NCBI GenBank assembly: GCA_964398055.1
Contig: CAYNLK010000014.1
Coordinates: forward strand, 1-64,000
Direction of reading: 5' to 3'
Source: CAYNLK01 sp964398055
GTDB taxonomy: Bacteria; Chloroflexota; Anaerolineae; 4572-78; J111
Length of the DNA: 64,000 bases
The notes below the pieces were generated by a model. That model had not been told where the DNA came from. It did no database searches and worked only from the letters and a program-made list of their open reading frames with translations. The position numbers and the translations under genes are program-made. Below are positions 17,237 through 26,138 of the stretch, one piece after another (the first letter of the stretch is position 1; each line of letters starts with the position of its first letter).

Positions 17237-19630
17237 TTAACGTTCAACCTTTATTTTACCCAATTCGACAAAATCACCACTTTCGGGAGTGGTTAAGCGC
17301 GCCCCGGTGGCCGGATCGTACAGGCCAGCAATCAGGCGATAAGTGGCGGCCGGCAACTCGACCGGCGCCGCCAACCCGTGGCGATCGCTGAGGGACTGGT
17401 CCGGCAACCAGGTTGAAGTGGGCGTATAGCCGCCGTTCGGCGGGCCGTCGTGCTGGGCCACCGGCCGGCCGGCCGCGTCGAGGAGCTGCAAAAAAATGTT
17501 GTAATTCCCCTGCGGTTGGCGCAACGGCTGCCACACAAACTCGACCGGCAGGATCTGGCCGGCCTTGACCAACTCGTTTGTCTTGATTTCAACCAGTTCG
17601 ATCTCCGACCCAAACCGGGTATCGAGGCGGCGACGGCCGGTGGGCGGCGTATTGCCGTAACGAACCAGGCGCACATCCCCCAGCCATTCGTCGCTGGCCT
17701 TGTAGGCGTTGAGCGCCAGCCACTGCTCGGCGGCATTGTCTGGGGCGGCCGGCGCTAGACCGTGGGTGACCAGCCAGCTATTCCGGCCGGATTGGGCGAT
17801 TTCCAGCAGGGGCAAAGCTGTCGCCGGGGGCGGCCAACTTTGCTGGGCCAAACCGATCAGCGGCAGCCGGGTCTTGAAGCGATTCATCGGCACGTGGTAA
17901 TGATACTGGGCCACGGTGACGAGCTGGTCGCCGGGTGCGGCCTGGCTGGCGGCGTGCTCTAACGCCTGGGTGTAGCTATCACCGGGCGGGCCGAATTGGC
18001 GGTCGGTGATGTAGTAGCGGGCCAGCAGCAAGTAGGTAACGACGGCGGTGAGGGTGAGCAGAGCGAACAGCGGCAGGGGAGCAGCGGAGCAGGGGCGCAA
18101 GGGGGATATCTCCCCTGCCTCTCTGCTCCTCCGCCCGCCTGCCGCTTCTCGCCAGAGCAGCCAGCCGGCGACTAAAACCAGGCCCAGGCTTAGCCCAAAA
18201 GCGAGGCCATCAAAGCCCCACGGTTGCCACCAGGCCAGGTCGGAGTTTTGGATTGACCAGCTCTGGAGTTGGCCGGCGATCTGGCTGTAACCAAAGTTAT
18301 AGAGCGCGGCCGTATTTTCCAGAAAGAATTCGCCGCCGAAGTCGACCTGGACTTGGGCCAGAAAGACCCAGGGGTTGATGGTTACGCCGAGGAGTTGGAT
18401 GGCAATTGAAAGGACGAGTAGGGCGTAGAAGGTAAGGCGGAGAGCGGGGAGCGGAGAGCGTGGAGCGGAGTGCGGAGAGCGGGTGATGGGATCAATGAGC
18501 GGGGCCAGAAGAATTACCAGGAAGGGCACCACCGGCACCAGAAAACGACTGCCCCAGGATAGCCCCTCGCCGGAGGACCAGGCCGAGAAGAGGGCAACGG
18601 TCACTCCAACCAGGCCGGCGAAGAGCCAGGCTTCGGCTGTGTGGGCTTTGCGGAAGAGCCACCAGCCGGGTAGGCTCACCAGTAGGATGGGGGAGTAGAT
18701 GAACAGGCCCCGCAGCGGGCTGAACAGCAGCTTGTAGAGTCCCAGCAAGATGTTGGGTGAAAAGAGGGTCAGGTCGTAGCCGGTTTGGAACGGGTTGCCG
18801 GAACGGACGGTGTTGTAGGCCAGTAGAACAAGGCCGGGGATGGCGGCAGTGACGAGGAAAATGAGCAAGGGCCGCAAAGCGTGGCGAACCCACAGGGCAA
18901 GTATGGCGAATGGCGAATTTTTTTCTTGCGGGTGATGGTTGGAGTCGCGATTTGTTTTGATGATGATCCAGAGTAGATACAGTCCCAAAATCGGCAGCAG
19001 AAAGAGGTTGTTGGCCCGGGTCAATACGGCCAGGCCGGCGGCCAGACCGGCAACGGCCAGATGTCGCTGGCCGCCCTCCTGGCGGTACGTGAATACCATA
19101 TAGGCGGCCAGTAACAGTGAAAAACCGGCCAGCGGTTCACTGAACAGGTATTTGGCATAGACGAAGGCGATAGTGGCCAGGCCGTAAATCAGGGCAATGA
19201 AGAGTGCCGTCCCGGTAGAATAACCCAGCCGCCAGCCGAACATCAAGATGATCAAGCCGGTGGCTGCGGTAATCAAACCATTGAGCAGCGACACGGTTTG
19301 CAGCATGCCCAGGCCGGGCAACACGAACCCCAGCCAATAGAGCGGCGCTTGAGCCAGTGATAGAGCCAACCCTTTCTTGGAGTAGACGTGGCCGTCCGCT
19401 CCAAAAAAGCCCTGCGCTTCGGCCTGGCTGGTGGTCCACTGAGTCCAGGCAATCTGGTCAGTGTTGAGGCGGCCAAATTTAACCAAACTTTCGCTGACGG
19501 CAAAGATAGAGACCTCGTCGATGGAGTGAAAGCCGCCCCGATACACCAGGAGATAGACGGTCAGCAGAAACAGGCCGGCAGCCAGGGCCAATCGACGCCG
19601 TTTGGTTTTAGCCGTGTTGATCTCAGCCAT
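17237..19630 (-). CDS. GT39-like membrane glycosyltransferase
   Basis: Polytopic protein of about 797 aa. Basic N-terminus KTKRRRLALAAG, first helix, then GGFHSIDEVSIFAVSESL with an Asp-Glu pair in the first outer loop. Many helices follow up to residue 540. One copy of the shared beta-rich module ends the protein (about 685-797: LPVEFVWQPLRQPQGNYNIF, YTPTSTWLPDQSLSDRHG, TYRLIAGLYDPATGARL). A repeat-encoded SAPRSPLPALRLTF loop lies near residue 400, and a Gly/Arg-rich loop near residue 510 overlaps a large inverted repeat. I prefer ATG 19630, 8 bp inside the end of the pentapeptide gene, over 19645. Confidence 0.82.
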   Translation of the reverse strand: MAEINTAKTKRRRLALAAGLFLLTVYLLVYRGGFHSIDEVSIFAVSESLVKFGRLNTDQIAWTQWTTSQAEAQGFFGADGHVYSKKGLALSLAQAPLYWLGFVLPGLGMLQTVSLLNGLITAATGLIILMFGWRLGYSTGTALFIALIYGLATIAFVYAKYLFSEPLAGFSLLLAAYMVFTYRQEGGQRHLAVAGLAAGLAVLTRANNLFLLPILGLYLLWIIIKTNRDSNHHPQEKNSPFAILALWVRHALRPLLIFLVTAAIPGLVLLAYNTVRSGNPFQTGYDLTLFSPNILLGLYKLLFSPLRGLFIYSPILLVSLPGWWLFRKAHTAEAWLFAGLVGVTVALFSAWSSGEGLSWGSRFLVPVVPFLVILLAPLIDPITRSPHSAPRSPLPALRLTFYALLVLSIAIQLLGVTINPWVFLAQVQVDFGGEFFLENTAALYNFGYSQIAGQLQSWSIQNSDLAWWQPWGFDGLAFGLSLGLVLVAGWLLWREAAGGRRSREAGEISPLRPCSAAPLPLFALLTLTAVVTYLLLARYYITDRQFGPPGDSYTQALEHAASQAAPGDQLVTVAQYHYHVPMNRFKTRLPLIGLAQQSWPPPATALPLLEIAQSGRNSWLVTHGLAPAAPDNAAEQWLALNAYKASDEWLGDVRLVRYGNTPPTGRRRLDTRFGSEIELVEIKTNELVKAGQILPVEFVWQPLRQPQGNYNIFLQLLDAAGRPVAQHDGPPNGGYTPTSTWLPDQSLSDRHGLAAPVELPAATYRLIAGLYDPATGARLTTPESGDFVELGKIKVER
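18068..18142. repeat. inverted purine/pyrimidine repeat in coding DNA
   Basis: GGGGAGCAGCGGAGCAGGGG on one side and CCCCTGCCTCTCTGCTCC on the other form a long imperfect hairpin around GATATC, built of GGAGCAG-like 7-mers. Coding frame intact. Confidence 0.65.
18432..18482. repeat. heptamer array, GGAGAGC class
   Basis: GTAAGGC, GGAGAGC, GGGGAGC, GGAGAGC, GTGGAGC, GGAGTGC, GGAGAGC: seven in-phase units. Coding. Confidence 0.88.
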
Positions 19631-20363
19631 CGGCGGTTGAGCCATCGGGGAAGATGACGCCCTCCAGGTCGGTGAGCTGGTCCAATTGGTTTTGATTCAC
19701 CGTTGCCCCTGCCAGATTGGCCCAGCTCAAGCTGGCTTCAGTCAGGTCAGCCTGGGTGAGGTTGGCCTGGCGCAAATCCGCCCCTTTGAGATTGGCCCGC
19801 CGCAGGATCGCTTTTTCAAGATTGGCAAAATTGAGTTTAGCCTCCCGCAGGTCGGCGTTGCTCAAATCGGCCGAGCCCAGGTTAGCTTCGGATAAGGTGC
19901 TTTCGCTCAGATCGGCGGCAATCAGGCGAACCCGGCTCAGATTCGCGCCCCTAAGCGTGGCCCAGCTCAAATCGGCTTCATACAGTTTGGCCCAACTCAG
20001 ATCGGCCCAATTCAGGTTGACTTCACTCAAATTGGCGGCAAAGAAAATGGTGTGGCTAAGTTTAGCTTCGGCCAGATTAGCCTGGTGCAGGTTCGCTCGA
20101 TAAAAGATGGCCTGGACCAGTCTGGCCCAACCAAAATTAGCCTGGCTCAAATCGGCGCCGGTTAAGTCGGCTTTATCCAGCCTGGCCTCCTGGAAGTCAC
20201 AACCGGCCAGATTAGCCTCAAATAATTTTGCCCGGCTTAAGTTAGCCTGGTAGAAATTGGCCTGGCTCAAATTTGCGCCGTTCAGGCTGACCCCGGTCAG
20301 ATCCAGCCCTCTAAAATCCCGCTGCCCGGCCTGGTATTGACGGATGAGTTCATCCTGATCCAT
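19623..20363 (-). CDS. pentapeptide-repeat protein
   Basis: 246 aa, almost entirely A(N/D)L-type pentapeptides from residue 18 to 230 (ADLSQANFGWARLVQAIFYRA), expected to fold as a right-handed quadrilateral beta-helix. There is no signal peptide, membrane segment or fused catalytic domain. The C-terminus (DQLTDLEGVIFPDGS) matches in style that of a second pentapeptide protein at 40495-41076. It heads the glycosyltransferase run and overlaps the next gene by 8 bp. Such folds act as DNA mimics or scaffolds; no specific role can be assigned here. Confidence 0.88.
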   Translation of the reverse strand: MDQDELIRQYQAGQRDFRGLDLTGVSLNGANLSQANFYQANLSRAKLFEANLAGCDFQEARLDKADLTGADLSQANFGWARLVQAIFYRANLHQANLAEAKLSHTIFFAANLSEVNLNWADLSWAKLYEADLSWATLRGANLSRVRLIAADLSESTLSEANLGSADLSNADLREAKLNFANLEKAILRRANLKGADLRQANLTQADLTEASLSWANLAGATVNQNQLDQLTDLEGVIFPDGSTADG

Positions 20364-20413
20364 AACTCGCTTGCTCCTGCCATATCTATGAGCAGGTTAA
20401 ACCTGTAGGTTTG

Positions 20414-20419
20414 ATTATA
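20414..20419 (-). promoter_or_regulatory. TATAAT -10 box upstream of the pentapeptide gene
   Basis: Perfect TATAAT on the minus strand within CTTTGCTATAATC, a 13-mer also present at the moaC promoter (2182-2194). No good -35 box. Confidence 0.4.
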
Positions 20420-20473
20420 GCAAAGGCTGGGGTAGATGACCAGAACTAGCCTTAACATTGGAAGCTCTTTAAT

Positions 20474-20494
20474 GGGTGCGTCTCAAACTTTGGG
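20474..20494. repeat. dispersed intergenic repeat, copy 1
   Basis: A 21-bp word, GGGTGCGTCYCAAAYTTTGG plus G, here with T and C. It recurs at 30201-30221 with two transitions; both copies are intergenic. Confidence 0.55.
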
Positions 20495-20536
20495 GCAGAC
20501 CCCCCTAATTTCAATTTTGCCAAAAGGAAAGTAGAC

Positions 20537-21370
20537 GTGTATCATGCGCTGTTGCGCCCTATGGCGCATCATTCTTGTTGTGTGGAGAAGAGGCCAATTA
20601 ACCGGCAAACTGACACCCCGTACCTGTCGATAATTATTCCAGCCTACAATGAGGAAACTCGCCTGCCGCTAACGTTGCCGAAAGTGGCGGAATTTGTCGA
20701 AGCGCAATCGTACCAGGCTGAAGTATTGGTCGTCGATGATGGCAGTATTGACCGGACGGCCGAGATTGTGACCGAGTTTGCGACTCAACATCCAACTGTC
20801 CGGCTGGTGCGGGCCGAGCACGGCGGCAAAGGACACGCCGTTAAAATTGGGATGCTGCAAGCTCAGGGCGAGTACGCCTTCTTGTGTGACGCCGATCTGG
20901 CTATGCCGATCACTGAACTCACCAAGTTTCTCCCGCCTCAGCTTGATAGTTATCAGGTTGCCATTGGCTCTCGTGAAGCCAAAGGCGCCGTGCGCTACAA
21001 TGAGCCGGCCTACCGCCATATTATGGGCCGGGTCTTCAACTGGTTGGTCAAAATAATGGCTGTGCCTGGTTTTGAAGACACCCAATGCGGGTTCAAATGT
21101 TTTCACTGGTCGGTCAGACAAGACTTGTTTTCCCACCAAACTATCGCCGGCTTTGGCTTTGACGTTGAGGTGCTCTACATCGCCCAGAAGCGGGGTTATC
21201 GAATTTTCGAGGTGCCCATTCACTGGTATTATCAGACGGAGAGTAAAGTTCACCCGGTCCGAGATACCATCCGGATGGTTCAGGATATGCTCACGGTCCG
21301 CCGCAACGACCGGCTGGGCCTCTACGAACCTGCTCAGAAGCCGCTTGACTCGGCCGCGTCGTCAGTCTGA
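20537..21370 (+). CDS. polyprenyl/dolichyl-phosphate sugar synthase-like GT2
   Basis: Family 2 glycosyltransferase resembling dolichyl-phosphate beta-glucosyltransferase (ALG5/DPM1 type). Motifs in order: LSIIIPAYNEETRLP, VLVVDDGSIDRTAEIV, GGKGHAVKIGML, FLCDADLAMP (DxD metal site), GSREAKGA, DTQCGFKCF and VPIHWYYQTESKV. Cytosolic and soluble, 277 aa; GTG 20537 follows AAAGGAAA, and ATG 20561 is an alternative. It would load a sugar from a nucleotide donor onto a polyprenyl phosphate, the donor class used by the GT39 proteins next door. The functional link is inferred from family knowledge and proximity. Confidence 0.88.
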   Translation: MYHALLRPMAHHSCCVEKRPINRQTDTPYLSIIIPAYNEETRLPLTLPKVAEFVEAQSYQAEVLVVDDGSIDRTAEIVTEFATQHPTVRLVRAEHGGKGHAVKIGMLQAQGEYAFLCDADLAMPITELTKFLPPQLDSYQVAIGSREAKGAVRYNEPAYRHIMGRVFNWLVKIMAVPGFEDTQCGFKCFHWSVRQDLFSHQTIAGFGFDVEVLYIAQKRGYRIFEVPIHWYYQTESKVHPVRDTIRMVQDMLTVRRNDRLGLYEPAQKPLDSAASSV

Positions 21371-21475
21371 GTTGATTATCGGGCTGATTTCTGTAACTTA
21401 CCCAAGTTCAAAATTCATGATTGATTTCGACTTCCCCCGTTCGGAGGCCAGGTGAGGCCCGATAGGAGAAAATCG

Positions 21476-22876
21476 ATGAAAGCAAACGCTCTTACCCGGC
21501 TTGTGGGATTGCTGTTGGTCTGGTTTGTTATCCTGACCATGACTGCCTGCGGCGGCTCTGCCCAACCCACCCGGCCGATTGCTTCGATTACGGCCCCGGC
21601 CAATGGCGCTACTTTTGCCGTGGGCCAACCCGTGGCCATTGCCTTTACCGCGGCCGACGTCAAGGGGGTAGCCCAGGTGGAACTCTCTATCGACGGTCAG
21701 CCGGTCCGGGTGGAACCGGTTAATCCACCGGTCAATTCTTTTGCGGCCACCCACACCTGGCGACCGGCAATGACCGGCAGTCACGCCATCGAGTTGCGGG
21801 CTTTCAATGTTGACGGCCAGGTCAGTGACCCGGTCCAGATTGCCGTCATCGTGCTGGCTGCGGCCGCTGAGATCCCTTCGCCGGCCCCGGTTGAATTGAC
21901 CCCTACCCCGGCCCCAATCGCCTTTACTCCAACGTTTACGCCCCTGCCGCCGTTAACTCCAACACCGGTAAGTGCGGACGCCAAACCGCTGGTTACGGCT
22001 CTGGTTGGTCTGAATATCCGCACCGGGCCAGGCACGCAGTACCCCCGTCTTGGCTTGTTGGCCAAGGGGGAGTCAGCGGAGATCACCGGTCGGGACGAAT
22101 TCTCCGGTTGGTGGCAAATTGTCTTTGTCTCCAATCAGGGCGAGCGAGGTTGGGTAGCGGCCGGGCCTGAATTTTCAACCGCCACGAATGCCGGCAATGT
22201 ACCGGTGGTCGCCGCGCCGCCGCCACCGGCCGCACCCCCCACTGCTACCCCCAATGTTGTCAAGCCCACCATCTTCAGCTTTACGGCCGACCGCTATACC
22301 ATTGCTCCGGGCGAACAGATTACTTTGCGCTGGGACCTGTCTAATGCCGAGGCGGCCTACCTCCGGTACAACAATCAGGAGGAGGGGGTCGTTGCCCCCG
22401 GCAGCAAGGTTGTGGCTCCCAACCGAGAGACGGTCTACACCCTGGTTGCCCGCAATCAGGCCGGCGAGACAATTGCTGAGGTCACCATCAAGGTGGCTGG
22501 GGCTACCCCGACGCCGGTGCCGGTTTGGCAGGACGGTAAGGTGCGCATCCTCAATGGGCAAAGCGTCGATTTTGATCAGGGCGTGGTTCAGGATGCGAGT
22601 AGTTCCGGCACCGACTTCTATTGGGACGGCAGCCAGCAACGCTTCACCCCGCGTAACGGCGCCTCCGGCGCGCTGGTGGGACGACCCTATGATCAGATCA
22701 GCCTGGCCGATTGTCTGGCCGCAACGTACGGCCAGCCGATTAGCGGCGTTGGCGGTTCCGCTTTGATCACCGGCTGTTACATTACCAACGAGGGCCGGTA
22801 CGGCAAGTTCCACGTCTCTGAGTGGGACCTGGCCGCGAACCTCACCGTTAGCTGGCTGACCTGGAACTATCGTTAG
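21476..22876 (+). CDS. SH3-domain lipoprotein with Ig-like domains
   Basis: Exported lipoprotein: signal peptide with lipobox MTAC (cysteine about residue 23). Next come an Ig-like domain (PIASITAPANGATFAVGQPV), a Pro/Thr linker and a bacterial SH3 domain (ALVGLNIRTGPGTQYPRLG). A second Ig-like domain (FSFTADRYTIAPGEQITLRW) follows, then an unassigned C-terminal domain beginning near WQDGKVRILNGQSVDFDQG. I use ATG 21476, after TAGGAGAA, rather than the longer frame from 21452, because it gives a standard signal peptide. It probably binds cell-wall or surface polymers. Confidence 0.85.
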   Translation: MKANALTRLVGLLLVWFVILTMTACGGSAQPTRPIASITAPANGATFAVGQPVAIAFTAADVKGVAQVELSIDGQPVRVEPVNPPVNSFAATHTWRPAMTGSHAIELRAFNVDGQVSDPVQIAVIVLAAAAEIPSPAPVELTPTPAPIAFTPTFTPLPPLTPTPVSADAKPLVTALVGLNIRTGPGTQYPRLGLLAKGESAEITGRDEFSGWWQIVFVSNQGERGWVAAGPEFSTATNAGNVPVVAAPPPPAAPPTATPNVVKPTIFSFTADRYTIAPGEQITLRWDLSNAEAAYLRYNNQEEGVVAPGSKVVAPNRETVYTLVARNQAGETIAEVTIKVAGATPTPVPVWQDGKVRILNGQSVDFDQGVVQDASSSGTDFYWDGSQQRFTPRNGASGALVGRPYDQISLADCLAATYGQPISGVGGSALITGCYITNEGRYGKFHVSEWDLAANLTVSWLTWNYR

Positions 22877-22908
22877 CCTCCAAAAGTTATTTTCCAAAAG
22901 CGGTTTTA

Positions 22909-22917
22909 TGGTATAAT
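22909..22917 (+). promoter_or_regulatory. extended -10 promoter for metG
   Basis: TGGTATAAT, an extended -10 with perfect TATAAT, 42 bp before the metG start. No recognisable -35, as expected for an extended -10. Confidence 0.55.
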
Positions 22918-22958
22918 AGCTGGATAACAAACTTTTGCCGCGCAAAAGGAAATAGCCT

Positions 22959-24737
22959 ATGCCTGAAAATATCCTGGTTTGTACTGCCTGGCCGTACGCC
23001 AACGGTGATTTGCACCTCGGTCACCTGGCCGGCGCTTATTTGCCGCCCGACATTTTTGCCCGTTACCATCGACTGCTGGGCAATAACGTGCTGATGGTGT
23101 CCGGCTCCGATTCTCACGGCACGCCCATCACCATCCGGGCCGACGCCGAGGGTGTGTCGCCGCGAGAGTTATTTGAGCGATTTCACCTCCGTTTCCTGGA
23201 GACCTTTCAACAAATTGGGGTTACTTACAATTTGTTCACCCATACCGATACCGAAAACCATCACCGGGTGTCGCAAGATATTTTCCTGGCCTGTTACCAG
23301 AATGACAATCTTTACCGGCAGACTGAGCAGCAGTTTTATTCTGAAACGGAGGACCGCTTTCTACCCGACCGCTACATCGAGGGCACCTGCCCCTACTGTG
23401 GTTACGCTGGCGCCCGCGGCGACCAGTGCGACAACTGCAAAAAACTGCTCGAGCCGACCGACCTGATCGATCCGCGCAGCAAAACCGATGGCTCAAAGCC
23501 GGTATTGCGTGAAACGGAGCATTTTTACCTGAACTTACCCAAGCTGAGTGAGCAGGTTTGGGCCTATTTGAACGATAACAAAGAGCACTGGCGGCCCAAC
23601 GTGATCAACTTCAGCCGGCAGTACGTCAAAGACGGCCTCAAAGGCCGGCCCATCACCCGCGATATCGAGTGGGGCATTCCTATCCCCCTGCCCGGTTACG
23701 AGCACAAACGGCTCTACGTGTGGTTTGAGGCAGTAATTGGTTACTTCAGCGCCAGTATCGAGTGGGCTAAAAATCGGGGCGAGCCGGAAAAGTGGAAAGA
23801 TTGGTGGTACGACCCGGCGGCCAAAACTTACTATTTCATCGGCAAGGATAATATCCCCTTCCACACGGTCATCTGGCCGGCTGAACTGATTGGAACCGGG
23901 CGGCGGCTGTATGAAGATGACCCCACCAGGCAGTTGAATCTGCCCTACGACGTGCCTTCCAATGAATACCTGAATATGGAAGGGCAGAAATTGAGTACCA
24001 GTCGCAATTGGGCCATTTGGGTGCCGGATTTGCTGGAACGGTTTGACCCTGACCCCATCCGCTTTTACCTAACTGTGATTGCCCCGGAAACCCGCGACAC
24101 TGATTTTACGTTTGAAGACTTTGTCCGGCGTAATAACGACGAGCTGGTGGCGGCCTGGGGCAACCTGGCCAACCGGGTGCTGGGTTTTGCTTACAAGCGG
24201 TATGATGGACGGGTGCCGCCGATTGGGCCGGCCGGCCTGGCTGAGGTGGACCGGCAGATTCTGGCCGAGGTCGAGGCCGGTTTTGAGACGGTGGGGCAAC
24301 TGTTGGCTGCCGTCAAACTCAAAGCAGCTCTGGAGGAAGTGCTGCGGCTGGCCCGGGCGACCAATGTCTATCTGGATACCAAAGCCCCATGGCACCAGAT
24401 CAAGGCTGACCCGGCTGCGGCCGGCACGTCCATCTACGTGGCGTTGCGGGTCATCGACAACCTGAAAGTTCTATTTGCCCCCTTCTTGCCCCATACCTGC
24501 CAGCAACTGCACGAATACCTGGGGTATGAGGGCCGGCTTTTTGGGCGGCAATATACCCAACAGTACGCCGAAACCGCCCGGGAGCACGTGGCCCTGGGTT
24601 ATGACGGCAGCCAGGCCATTGGGCAGTGGGCGCCAAGCCGGTTGCCCGAAGGGCAGCTATTACGCCAGCCCGCCCCGTTGTTCAAGAAGCTGGAGCCGGA
24701 AGTGGCTCAGCAAGAGTTGGCCAGGTTGTTGAAGTAA
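22959..24737 (+). CDS. metG: methionyl-tRNA synthetase
   Basis: Charges tRNA-Met. Class I signature AWPYANGDLHLGHLAG, then a knuckle CPYCGYAGARGDQCDNC binding zinc near residues 145-160. The second signature, normally KMSKS, reads KLSTS (NMEGQKLSTSRNWAIW, about residue 345). The anticodon-binding helix bundle follows. The protein is 592 aa and lacks the C-terminal tRNA-binding (EMAP-like) extension of some MetRS. A ribosome binding site AAAGGAAA precedes ATG 22959. Confidence 0.95.
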   Translation: MPENILVCTAWPYANGDLHLGHLAGAYLPPDIFARYHRLLGNNVLMVSGSDSHGTPITIRADAEGVSPRELFERFHLRFLETFQQIGVTYNLFTHTDTENHHRVSQDIFLACYQNDNLYRQTEQQFYSETEDRFLPDRYIEGTCPYCGYAGARGDQCDNCKKLLEPTDLIDPRSKTDGSKPVLRETEHFYLNLPKLSEQVWAYLNDNKEHWRPNVINFSRQYVKDGLKGRPITRDIEWGIPIPLPGYEHKRLYVWFEAVIGYFSASIEWAKNRGEPEKWKDWWYDPAAKTYYFIGKDNIPFHTVIWPAELIGTGRRLYEDDPTRQLNLPYDVPSNEYLNMEGQKLSTSRNWAIWVPDLLERFDPDPIRFYLTVIAPETRDTDFTFEDFVRRNNDELVAAWGNLANRVLGFAYKRYDGRVPPIGPAGLAEVDRQILAEVEAGFETVGQLLAAVKLKAALEEVLRLARATNVYLDTKAPWHQIKADPAAAGTSIYVALRVIDNLKVLFAPFLPHTCQQLHEYLGYEGRLFGRQYTQQYAETAREHVALGYDGSQAIGQWAPSRLPEGQLLRQPAPLFKKLEPEVAQQELARLLK

Positions 24738-24780
24738 GGGCAGGCTGTTTCATTGGGTTGGAGAGGCAAGCTGACTATTC

Positions 24781-26115
24781 GTGACCATAAATTCCTACGT
24801 TGAGGCGCTGACCTACTTTTATAGTTATGCCCATTTTAACCCGGCCGACGCCTCCAATTGGAGCCTGGAGCGGACGCGCGGCTTGTTGGCTCGCCTGGGT
24901 GACCCGCAAAAGAAATTTCCCTCCCTGTTGATTGCCGGCACAAAAGGCAAAGGTTCCACTGCGGCCATTTGTGAGAGTATCTTGCGGGCGGCCGGTTACC
25001 GGACCGGCCTCTACACTTCGCCTCACCTCCATTCCTTTCGTGAGCGCATTCGGGTGGCAGGTGAGCTGATCAGTGAAGAGCGGGTGGTTGAGTTGGCCCG
25101 GCGGCTCAAGCCGTATTTTGAAAGTACGCCCGGCTTGACCGCATTTGAGTTAATTACCGCGGTAGCTTTTGTGGCCTTTGCCGAGGCCGGGGTTGAAGTA
25201 GCCGTGTTAGAGGTGGGACTGGGTGGCCGGCTGGATGCTACCAATGCGGTCGACCCGACTGTGGCCGTCATCACCTCGATCAGTTATGACCATACCCAGA
25301 TTCTGGGCGAAACGCTGACCCTGATTGCCCGGGAAAAGGCCGGCATCATTCGCCCCGGCGCTTTGGTGATCAGCGCGCCTCAGGTTGATGAGGCCATGCA
25401 GTTGATTGAAGAGGTGTGCATTGGCCGGCGGGCCGATCTCATGGTGGTGGATCGGGATTGGGAGTGGACTACCGGGCCGTGCGCCGGTTTGGAGGGGCAA
25501 TCGTTTACGGTGAATGGGCAGCCGTATTGGCTGTCGCTGTTGGGAGAACATCAGGTGGTCAATGCCGTTACCGCCCTGGCCGCCATTGACGGCTTCGGCA
25601 AACGCTCCGGGTTGGCGACGCCGCCTGAGGCCCTGACACAGGGACTTGCCTCGGTCAAGTGGTTGGGACGATTGGAGATTCTCGGTTTCGACCCCTATTT
25701 GATTCTGGACAGCGCCATGAATGGGGACTCGGCCGAAAAACTGGCGGCAGCTCTCAATCATTGTTTCTCCGATCTGAAGAAAACCTTTATTTTTGGGGCG
25801 TCGGCTGATCATCCAGTCTGGGATATGTTGGCCGTGTTGGCGCCCCAGGCTGAACAAATTTTGACGGTGGCTTCCCGTCATCCCCGCGCGGCCAAACCAG
25901 AGAAACTGGCCGAACTTGCCGCCAGCCTGGGTGGGCGGGCCACCCCAATGTCGAATTTGGCCGCGGCGTTGGGGCAGGCGTTGGCTGAAGTTGGCCGGAA
26001 CGGTTTGATTTGCGTGACCGGATCGTTGTTCCTGGTGGCTGATGTTCGAGAAATCTGGCTAAGGCGTAATGGTCAACTCCTACCGCCGATCGATCCGCTG
26101 GTAGTATCAACGTGA
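24781..26115 (+). CDS. folC: folylpolyglutamate synthase / dihydrofolate synthase
   Basis: Mur-ligase-fold enzyme adding glutamate to (dihydro)folate. P-loop LIAGTKGKGSTAAICESIL, then TSPHLHSFRERIRV, then VLEVGLGGRLDATNAV and ITSISYDHTQILG. Length 444 aa, as usual. The start is GTG 24781, with a weak purine stretch (GGAGAGG) upstream. It lies 43 bp after metG and 23 bp before lon, so the three may be co-transcribed. Confidence 0.94.
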   Translation: MTINSYVEALTYFYSYAHFNPADASNWSLERTRGLLARLGDPQKKFPSLLIAGTKGKGSTAAICESILRAAGYRTGLYTSPHLHSFRERIRVAGELISEERVVELARRLKPYFESTPGLTAFELITAVAFVAFAEAGVEVAVLEVGLGGRLDATNAVDPTVAVITSISYDHTQILGETLTLIAREKAGIIRPGALVISAPQVDEAMQLIEEVCIGRRADLMVVDRDWEWTTGPCAGLEGQSFTVNGQPYWLSLLGEHQVVNAVTALAAIDGFGKRSGLATPPEALTQGLASVKWLGRLEILGFDPYLILDSAMNGDSAEKLAAALNHCFSDLKKTFIFGASADHPVWDMLAVLAPQAEQILTVASRHPRAAKPEKLAELAASLGGRATPMSNLAAALGQALAEVGRNGLICVTGSLFLVADVREIWLRRNGQLLPPIDPLVVST

Positions 26116-26138
26116 CCTCGTAGTGGTAGAAAGCGTAG

